DNA of 64,000 bases, taken from contig NZ_CP118747.1 of assembly GCF_030996345.1 (NCBI RefSeq), forward strand, positions 248,001 through 312,000. Reading direction: 5' to 3'. Under the pieces are notes generated by a model, which was not told the DNA's origin, ran no database searches, and saw only the letters and a list, made by a program, of their open reading frames with translations. This DNA is from Acidithiobacillus sp. AMEEHan. Its GTDB lineage: Bacteria; Pseudomonadota; Gammaproteobacteria; Acidithiobacillales; Acidithiobacillaceae. This document shows, one piece after another, positions 58,873-64,000 of this stretch. Position 1 is the first letter of the stretch, and each line of letters begins with the position of its first letter. The position numbers were made by a program, and so were the translations under genes.

Positions 58873-60570
58873 ATGGCCAACGGAAATGCAGCAGCGGAAG
58901 CAGTGGTAGCTCTTACCCCCAAACAGTGGGAAGGACTCGGCAAGGTCGGCGACGCCGCCCTCCAGTTGCAGAATCTCCTGCAGATGTTCCGCGACGTCCT
59001 CAATGAACTCCCGAACGCCATCGACACCGACAAACTCCTTGCGAAATACCAGCCGCAACTCGACGCCCTGCGTGAGGCCGCAGAATCCCTGCAGGGGATG
59101 CTCACCGTCGACGGCGGTGTCGACCGCTTGAAGCAGCTCCTGAGCGAAGTCAAGGACGCGCAACTCGACAAGACCATCGGCGAATTACTCACCATCCTCA
59201 ACAACCTGCAGAAATCCGGCTTTTTCGCCTCCCTGGCGACCTTGAGCGGCGAGCTGAAATGCCCTCTCATCGGCGACAGCCCCGAGGACATGGTCAACAA
59301 GCTGCGCGGCGCCATGGAGAACCTGCAATACTACTGGACCAGCGCCAAACAGGGCATCGGTGTCATTGGCGACATGGCTGGTGAACTGGATCTGCCGGAT
59401 CGTCTCGACGAGCTGCAGGAAATGGCGGACCAGTGGCTGCAGATGGCCAAACGCGCACAGAAACTGCTGCAAGGAGATGCCCCCAGCCTGCAAGCTCGCC
59501 TCTCGGGCCTTCTTGACATGGCGGAGATTCTCGGCGGCCAGATGAGCGTGGCCTTTGGCACTCTCAAGGACACGGCCCCAGAGCTGCTGAACAACACGGA
59601 TCTGGGCAGTACCATTGGCACCGTTGGCGTGGCCGGCAAGCGCTGGTTGCATGTCGCCATGCGGGTCAAGAAGCTCGCCGCCGGGGAGAATGGCGACCTC
59701 GTCAGTCGCGTCGAAAACCTCCTCGACCAGGTCGAAAAGTTGGCGGGTTACGCCAGTGGCGCTGGCTTCTACCTGCAGGCTGGCAAGGATGGTCTGGCGG
59801 CAGTGCAGGGAATCATCACCGAGCTCGACCTGCCGGAGAAGCTCGATGCTTTGGCGGAAGAGGCAGAAAAGTGGGTAAAGATCGCCCAACGCGCCAAGCG
59901 TATCGCCCTCGGCGATGCCAGGGCCAGTGACTTGGCCGACCAAGTCAATGGTCTCCTCGACCATGCGGAAACCATTGCCGAGACGATGCGTAATTTGGCT
60001 TGTAACCTTGAGCGGCAGGGCATTCACCTCGGCGACATCCTCTCGCCCCGCGGCGATCTCAGTATTGCCGTCTGCACGGCAACGGATTTTATCGGTGAAA
60101 TGTGGCGCGATGGTACCATCAAGGCGATTGGCGCCGATATCAGCCAGGGCGCCCTTGCCTGGATGGAAATTGCACAGTTGGGTGCCGCCGCGCTGAAAGG
60201 AGACGCACCCGACATCACCACTCGCGTCAAAGGTCTGGTCAAGGAGCTGCATGAGGCGAACCTGATGGCCATGCTGCCAGAGGCCATCGCTCTGGTGGGC
60301 AAATTGCAGAAGGCTGGGCTCCTACATAAAGTCAATCTCGTCTTGGACAAGGCGTTGCCCCTCATCCCCTCGGATGCCGTTTTTGCCAGCGGCGTCGATA
60401 AAGCAGTCAAGGCCCTCGCTCAGACCCAGGTCGAGATGAAGGACGAAGCGAATAAGGGTGGCGGCATCTTTGGTCTGATGAAGATCTTCTTTGCCAAGGA
60501 CACCCAGTTCGTGCTGAAGTTCGCTGTTCGTTTTGCCAGCATCTTCCTCAAGGCCTGGAAACAGGCATGA
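58873..60570 (+). CDS. Long helical protein with four internal W-x3-A-x7-G repeats, unknown
   Basis: 565 residues from the ATG at 58873 (earlier in-frame ATG at 58804 lacks support). No signal or clear TM segment. It is almost entirely Ala/Leu/Asp/Glu/Lys-rich amphipathic helix. Four related units recur at about residues 188-220 (WLQMAKRAQKLLQGDA then RLSGLLDMAEIL), 258-290 (WLHVAMRVKKLAAGEN then RVENLLDQVEKL), 334-368 (WVKIAQRAKRIALGDA then QVNGLLDHAETI) and 430-463 (WMEIAQLGAAALKGDA then RVKGLVKELHEA). ELDLPDRLDEL and ELDLPEKLDAL precede units 1 and 3, so units 1-2 look duplicated as 3-4. DUF1641-like helical repeats come to mind, but I cannot confirm this. Confidence 0.7.
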   Translation: MANGNAAAEAVVALTPKQWEGLGKVGDAALQLQNLLQMFRDVLNELPNAIDTDKLLAKYQPQLDALREAAESLQGMLTVDGGVDRLKQLLSEVKDAQLDKTIGELLTILNNLQKSGFFASLATLSGELKCPLIGDSPEDMVNKLRGAMENLQYYWTSAKQGIGVIGDMAGELDLPDRLDELQEMADQWLQMAKRAQKLLQGDAPSLQARLSGLLDMAEILGGQMSVAFGTLKDTAPELLNNTDLGSTIGTVGVAGKRWLHVAMRVKKLAAGENGDLVSRVENLLDQVEKLAGYASGAGFYLQAGKDGLAAVQGIITELDLPEKLDALAEEAEKWVKIAQRAKRIALGDARASDLADQVNGLLDHAETIAETMRNLACNLERQGIHLGDILSPRGDLSIAVCTATDFIGEMWRDGTIKAIGADISQGALAWMEIAQLGAAALKGDAPDITTRVKGLVKELHEANLMAMLPEAIALVGKLQKAGLLHKVNLVLDKALPLIPSDAVFASGVDKAVKALAQTQVEMKDEANKGGGIFGLMKIFFAKDTQFVLKFAVRFASIFLKAWKQA

Positions 60571-60624
60571 CGTAAGCGCAGCCGCACGCCAAAGGGATGT
60601 GGCTGTATTCAACGAACATAAAAA

Positions 60625-60650
60625 GGGCCGGAAGCTCTCGCTTCCGGCCC
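60625..60650. terminator. Bidirectional rho-independent terminator
   Basis: A perfect 11-bp stem GGGCCGGAAGC (60625-60635) / GCTTCCGGCCC (60640-60650) with a 4-nt loop. AAAA lies on the left and TTT on the right. It sits between the convergent repeat-protein gene and the small exported-protein gene and can serve both. Confidence 0.9.
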
Positions 60651-60669
60651 TTTCCGCTGTCGCGCTGAA

Positions 60670-60915
60670 TTACTCCGCGGCGGCAGGGGCCGCAGCTGCC
60701 GGCGCTTCCGCCTTCTTCGGCTCAGCCTTCTTCACCGTGTGATGCTTCTTGACATAGTGATGCTTCGTCGCGTGGTGCTCCATCTTCTTCACCGGAGCCT
60801 TCTCAGCAACCGCCGGCTTTTCGGCGGGAGCAGCAGCAGGCGCTTCTTCCGCAGCGAAACTGGCGCTGGCGGTCAGGAAAGACAGGGCAGCCGTGAGAGC
60901 AACAATCTTCTTCAT
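60670..60915 (-). CDS. Small Ala/Lys/His-rich exported protein
   Basis: An 81-residue protein with the signal peptide MKKIVALTAALSFLTASASFA-AEE. The mature part is low-complexity: APAAAPAEKPAVAEKAPVKK, then a His/Lys cluster HHATKHHYVKKHHTVKK, and an Ala/Pro tail. It could bind metal or buffer protons (inference). The start ATG at 60915 follows GGAAGGAGTG. Its signal peptide and 5' leader are nearly identical to those of the gene at 61384-61767. Confidence 0.75.
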   Translation of the reverse strand: MKKIVALTAALSFLTASASFAAEEAPAAAPAEKPAVAEKAPVKKMEHHATKHHYVKKHHTVKKAEPKKAEAPAAAAPAAAE

Positions 60916-60918
60916 AAA

Positions 60919-60969
60919 CACTCCTTCCATAAGAATAGAATTCCGCTTGCGCGGGCTGATCCATTTCAG
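60919..60969 (-). repeat. 51-bp leader, copy 1
   Basis: Directly upstream of the 60670-60915 gene. It matches 61772-61822 at 50 of 51 positions (one C/T difference) and includes the ribosome-binding site GGAAGGAGTG and AGAATTCTATTCTTATGG. It is a probable shared promoter/5' UTR. Confidence 0.9.
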
Positions 60970-61301
60970 CGATATCTTCTAAGCATATCTCATGCCATAT
61001 AAATTAACTTCTTATATTCAAAGTGTTGCGATTTTTCTCGCGATCTCGGCAGACAAAATCTGTCGGGAAGCAGCGAACAAGAAGCAGCATGAGGCCAACG
61101 CCTCATGCCAACTTTGCTGTGGTCAGATGGAATCGCCCAGTCTATCTCTTTGATCGATTGAGGTCTCGACCGGGGCACAGACCGTGGCGGATTCAAGCAG
61201 CATGCGCCGTAGCCTGTCGCTTGTACACGACAAACTCAACCATTCTGCGCATACGCCATTTACTCGCGGTGAGTCACGGTACTCTGGCCGAATGTCGGTG
61301 C
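60970..61301. other. Intergenic region upstream of the first small exported gene
   Basis: 332 bp. An AT-rich stretch (ATATAAATTAACTTCTTATA near 60996-61016) lies where a promoter for the leftward gene could be. A perfect 9-bp hairpin GCATGAGGC / GCCTCATGC (61087-61108, 4-nt loop) stands alone. Frames of 60-116 codons here show no homology. Confidence 0.4.
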
Positions 61302-61329
61302 AAAAAAAGCCAGGATCAACGATCCCGGC
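61302..61329 (-). terminator. Rho-independent terminator of the second small exported gene
   Basis: On the minus strand GCCGGGATC (61329-61321), loop GTT, GATCCTGGC (61317-61309), one mismatch, then TTTTTTT. A second weaker hairpin (CCCTAGG...CCTAGGG, 61351-61375) lies nearer the stop codon. Confidence 0.85.
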
Positions 61330-61383
61330 CAAGAGAAAACAGCAAGTGCCCCCTAGGTGCTCAATCACCCTAGGGATAGGTAC

Positions 61384-61767
61384 TTAGCGATTGGAGCCAC
61401 CACGCCCCATACCTGCACCCCCCATCATACCGCCGCCAACACCACCCATCATGCCGGAACCACCCTGCATGGCTCTGCCCTGGTGCATGCCAGTGGATGG
61501 CGCATTCTCCGGCATAGTCATCCCCTGCTCCTGGGCACGCTTGCGCATGGCCTCATGGTTCTCTGCACGTATCTGCTGACGCTCCTGCTCCGTCTTGGCG
61601 GACTGCATCTTGTTGCGATGCTCCGCGCGCTCCTGCTGCGTCATGAGCTGACTTCCATACGTGGTAGTCCCGGTGGACGGGGAGACCGCGGAGGTCTCTT
61701 CCGCCGCAAAACTGGCACTGGCCATCAGAACACCAAGGACCGCCGTAATGGCAACGATCTTTTTCAT
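61384..61767 (-). CDS. Small exported Met/Gly/Gln-rich protein
   Basis: A 127-residue protein with the signal peptide MKKIVAITAVLGVLMASASFA-AEE, a charged helical middle (MTQQERAEHRNKMQSAKTEQ, ERQQIRAENHEAMRKRAQEQ) and a Met/Gly-rich tail (GGSGMMGGVGGGMMGGAGMG). The tail recalls Met-rich copper- or silver-binding segments, but no function is assigned. The ATG follows GGAAGGAGTGAGTT. It shares its leader and signal peptide with the 60670-60915 gene, although the mature parts differ. Confidence 0.75.
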   Translation of the reverse strand: MKKIVAITAVLGVLMASASFAAEETSAVSPSTGTTTYGSQLMTQQERAEHRNKMQSAKTEQERQQIRAENHEAMRKRAQEQGMTMPENAPSTGMHQGRAMQGGSGMMGGVGGGMMGGAGMGRGGSNR

Positions 61768-61771
61768 AACT

Positions 61772-61822
61772 CACTCCTTCCATAAGAATAGAATTCCGCT
61801 TGTGCGGGCTGATCCATTTCAG
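61772..61822 (-). repeat. 51-bp leader, copy 2
   Basis: Directly upstream of the 61384-61767 gene. It is the partner of 60919-60969. Confidence 0.9.
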
Positions 61823-62093
61823 CAGCCAGCCATATGCACAGTATGTGCCAGGTCCATTATTCATCGAAAAATCAATGGGGATCTGGCGCAGCGGGGCAGT
61901 GCTCAGCGAGACACTGTCGGAAAATGGCAAGATGAGATCAGGAACAGGACCGGGGAAGCGTACACAACCACTGCCATATAAAACTTTTTCATATTTTTTT
62001 AGATGATTATTCAATTGACTGGCGACTGGTCGACTGAGGAGGAGGGCAAAAGCTGTCCCCCTCTCCCTGTCGCGGAGAAACGACAGCCCGTAC

Positions 62094-62363
62094 CTACTGC
62101 TGCGGCACGAATCCTTCTGGTGTCTGCGCCCCTTCGCCAAAGAAAAAGGCCTCCATCTGCTTTTCCAGAAAGGAGCGAGACTTGGGATCGATCGGCGACA
62201 GACGATATTCGTTGATCAACATCGTCTGATGTTTGAGCCAGTCTTGCCATGCCTCCTTAGAGACCTCTTGGTAGATCCGTGCGCCGAGGGGACCAGGATA
62301 GGGTGGACGATCCAGACCCTCGGCTTCCTTGCCCAATTTCACACAATGTACGATTCTCGCCAT
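62094..62363 (-). CDS. yggX: Probable Fe(II)-trafficking protein YggX
   Basis: An 89-residue YggX. It begins [20 protein letters not shown] (family: MxRxVxCxxLxxExEGLxxPP), continues [40 protein letters not shown] and [19 protein letters not shown]. It helps protect labile iron-sulfur clusters; the Cys near residue 7 is conserved. The ATG at 62363 fits the family start. It is downstream of mutY on the same strand, an arrangement conserved in Proteobacteria, possibly protecting the MutY cluster. Confidence 0.96.
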   Translation of the reverse strand: MARIVHCVKLGKEAEGLDRPPYPGPLGARIYQEVSKEAWQDWLKHQTMLINEYRLSPIDPKSRSFLEKQMEAFFFGEGAQTPEGFVPQQ

Positions 62364-62456
62364 ATCCACACCTCCGAAAAATTTGTCAATCCGTAGCCCT
62401 AGTTAGAACAGCCCGCAGGGTAGCGAGAGCCATAGGGGATGTCCAGAATGTTGCGC

Positions 62457-63497
62457 TCAGGAGAACAAGCGGCGCAGGGGGCTGGGCAAGGCAAGCTGCG
62501 CGAGTTGCTCCGGGGCGAATAGGGACAGCGCCCGCCTCGCCTCGCCTATGGCACCGACCGATACGCCAGCCTCCACGACCTGATACTCCAGATGAAAATG
62601 GGTGAAAGTATGACGTTTCCACGGATGCCACTCTCCTAGCCGCAGACGCAGGGCATATTCTTCCTGCGCCCAATTGTGCAGGGTTTCTGCCAGTTCCGGC
62701 GGCTCGTCTGGACCTGCAAACCCATACCAGGGCAGCGCCCACAGCCCTCCCCAGATCCCCCGGTTGGGTCGCTTCTCCAGCAGAACCCGGCCATCTTCCG
62801 CGCGTAACAGCAAAAAACAGGCAAAACGCACTGGTTTATCCGGGTGCAGCAGAGGCGTGGGAGTGGCGGGACCCGCACAGGGACCATGCAAGGGGCACTC
62901 GCCACACCGCGCTTTGCGCGCCAGACAAAGCAACGCACCGAGATCCTGTATCGCCTGGTTGTACTCATGGGCCGCGGCCGGTGTCTCCTGCTCTGCCAAT
63001 TGCCACAGCAGGCGCTCCTTCTGGAGACTGCGCGCGTTACCCGTAAGACCGTGATAGCGAAAGAGCACCCGTCGCGCATTGGCGTCGAGGATGGCTTGCC
63101 TCTGTCCATAGGCGCTGGCAAGCACGGCGGCAGCAGTACTCCGGCCAACACCAGGAAGCTCGACCGCCTGGGCAAGGTCCGCAGGGAATTGCCCATGATA
63201 TGAAGCGACCACCATCTGCGCTGCTGCGTGCGCGTTACGTGCCCGGGCGTAGTAGCCCAGCCCGCTCCAGAGCGAGAGCACCTCATCGAGGGAGGCATCG
63301 GCCAGAGCTTGCCAACTGGGAAAGCGCGCCAGAAAGCGGTGAAAATAGGGCTTCACCGTCTCCACCCGGGTCTGCTGCAACATGACCTCGGCAAGATACA
63401 AAGGGTAGGGATCACGACTCTGCCGCCAAGGCAGATCATGCCGACCAAACTGCCAATACCAAGGCAGGAGACGACTGGCGATGTTTGGCCGGGTCAT
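62457..63497 (-). CDS. mutY: A/G-specific adenine DNA glycosylase
   Basis: A 346-residue MutY that removes adenine opposite 8-oxoguanine. The catalytic Glu lies in YLAEVMLQQTRVETV, the HhH is VELPGVGRSTAAAVLASAYG, the catalytic Asp lies in AILDANARRVLFRYHG, and the [4Fe-4S] ligands are CLARKARCGECPLHGPC (Cys-x6-Cys-x2-Cys-x5-Cys). The C-terminal NUDIX-like 8-oxoG recognition domain includes LLLRAEDGRVLLEKRPNRGI and WHPWKRHTFTHFHLEYQV. The ATG at 63497 overlaps the asmA-like stop by 4 bp. Confidence 0.96.
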   Translation of the reverse strand: MTRPNIASRLLPWYWQFGRHDLPWRQSRDPYPLYLAEVMLQQTRVETVKPYFHRFLARFPSWQALADASLDEVLSLWSGLGYYARARNAHAAAQMVVASYHGQFPADLAQAVELPGVGRSTAAAVLASAYGQRQAILDANARRVLFRYHGLTGNARSLQKERLLWQLAEQETPAAAHEYNQAIQDLGALLCLARKARCGECPLHGPCAGPATPTPLLHPDKPVRFACFLLLRAEDGRVLLEKRPNRGIWGGLWALPWYGFAGPDEPPELAETLHNWAQEEYALRLRLGEWHPWKRHTFTHFHLEYQVVEAGVSVGAIGEARRALSLFAPEQLAQLALPSPLRRLFS

Positions 63498-64000
63498 TTT
63501 GATTTTGCCCGCAGACGAATCTGCAGATTGCGGGCCTGCCAGCGGCCCCAGCGCAGCTCGCCGATCCGAACCTGCCCATGGATGGGAGGCCAGGACTTCG
63601 GCAAGGTCGGGAGAACTTTCTGGGATGGCGCCCTGGCGGGCGCAGGAGGGAGCCACGGATCGAGATCCAGCCGCGGAATCACCGCGGTAACCTGCCACGG
63701 GGCCTCTGCATTGTCGCGTAGCAGCGAGCCCTGGAACTGGGTCTTGCCCAGGATGCCGCGCAGCGGATCCAACTGGATTGGGCCATCCTGCGTCCATGCG
63801 AGATTCCCTGACAAAGCCGCTGGCCGCAACGCCTCTCCCTCGCGGATCTTGGGCACGGACAGTCCCAGCAAGCGCAACCAGTCCGGCAGATTTTCCGATT
63901 GCAACTCGAACTGACCGCTGATGCCGAAGGCGCGCTGCCAGTGCAGAAGCAGATTGCCCTGTCCCAAAAGTTGCGGATGCGCCGTGATGCGCCAGCTTCG
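63494..64000 (-). CDS. AsmA-like envelope protein (3' part only)
   Basis: The last 168 or so residues of a larger protein whose frame is open to the window edge. Segments such as GQFELQSENLPDWLRLLGLS, LSGNLAWTQDGPIQLDPLRG, ILGKTQFQGSLLRD and HGQVRIGELRWGRWQARNLQ show the beta-repeat pattern of AsmA proteins, which act in the inner membrane/periplasm in lipid transport or outer-membrane assembly. The asmA-mutY-yggX order is a known conserved neighbourhood. It overlaps mutY by 4 bp. Confidence 0.8.
   Translation of the reverse strand, partial: RSWRITAHPQLLGQGNLLLHWQRAFGISGQFELQSENLPDWLRLLGLSVPKIREGEALRPAALSGNLAWTQDGPIQLDPLRGILGKTQFQGSLLRDNAEAPWQVTAVIPRLDLDPWLPPAPARAPSQKVLPTLPKSWPPIHGQVRIGELRWGRWQARNLQIRLRAKSK

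Noticed and set aside
59185-60252. 355-codon minus-strand frame
   Set aside because: It is antisense to the repeat protein; the plus-strand frame shows repeated residue-level periodicity and a proper ribosome-binding site.

Overview
The window is a chromosomal segment of a Gram-negative gammaproteobacterial-type acidophile, most likely an Acidithiobacillus (inference). The clues are an ArsR with the C95/C96/C102 arsenite site described from A. ferrooxidans, an arsB // arsR-arsC layout, several outer-membrane and efflux systems, a PQQ-propeller exported protein, and moderately high GC in the core genes. The stretches at about 13.3-17.3 kb and 45.1-47 kb are visibly more AT-rich and look acquired.

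Layout. 0-1 kb: 5' part of alkB and a SAM methyltransferase. 1-3.8 kb: arsenic resistance (arsB diverging from arsR-arsC and a VOC protein). 3.8-13.3 kb: a long co-directional run made of an ECF sigma factor, a Tat-signal protein, a carboxymuconolactone-decarboxylase-like protein, a two-TM potassium-channel-like protein, then a complete ABC-type tripartite exporter (TolC, HlyD, double ATPase, two permeases) and a small membrane protein. 13.4-17.5 kb: an AT-richer accessory block with an MlaC/HpnM-like protein, a PagL-like deacylase, a 2OG-Fe oxygenase, a PQQ propeller protein and an IS3 relic. 17.7-20.9 kb: a compact AmmeMemoRadiSam operon (Memo, AMMECR1, radical SAM) with a phosphoribosyltransferase. 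21.0-23.8 kb: an intact IS66 element with an exact 8-bp target duplication, a decayed IS5-type fragment, an 11-bp-phased repeat array and tRNA-Arg(CCG), which resembles an integration hot spot.

23.8-37.8 kb is mostly housekeeping: rlmE, yhbY, leuS-lptE-holA, proA-birA-coaX, pepP, an APH-like kinase, a HAD phosphatase and metG. 38.3-45.1 kb is a five-gene operon, blaI - M56 peptidase - TolC - adaptor - RND pump, in which a BlaI/BlaR-like pair lacking any beta-lactam sensor domain appears to control an efflux pump. 45.4-49.4 kb encodes envelope proteins: a divergent TolC-like protein, a proline-rich lipoprotein, a basic exported protein, a beta-barrel, and a proline/glycine-rich exported protein whose 15-bp repeat tract carries two 1-base deletions. 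49.5-52.8 kb holds an IS66 relic and a PilZ-TPR fusion protein. 53.0-58.7 kb has peroxiredoxin, a divergent DAHP synthase, fumC, pepF and a DUF1841 gene. 58.9-62 kb has an unusual internally repeated helical protein and two small exported proteins sharing a near-identical 51-bp leader. 62-64 kb has yggX, mutY and the 3' part of an asmA-like gene.

The strongest leads for new biology are the sensor-less BlaI/M56-controlled RND operon, the four-gene AmmeMemoRadiSam-phosphoribosyltransferase operon, the PilZ-TPR protein, the repeat protein at 58.9 kb, the slippage-prone proline-rich surface gene, and the ars promoter region with face-to-face promoters under one palindrome. All functional statements come from reading translations and motifs; no database search was run.
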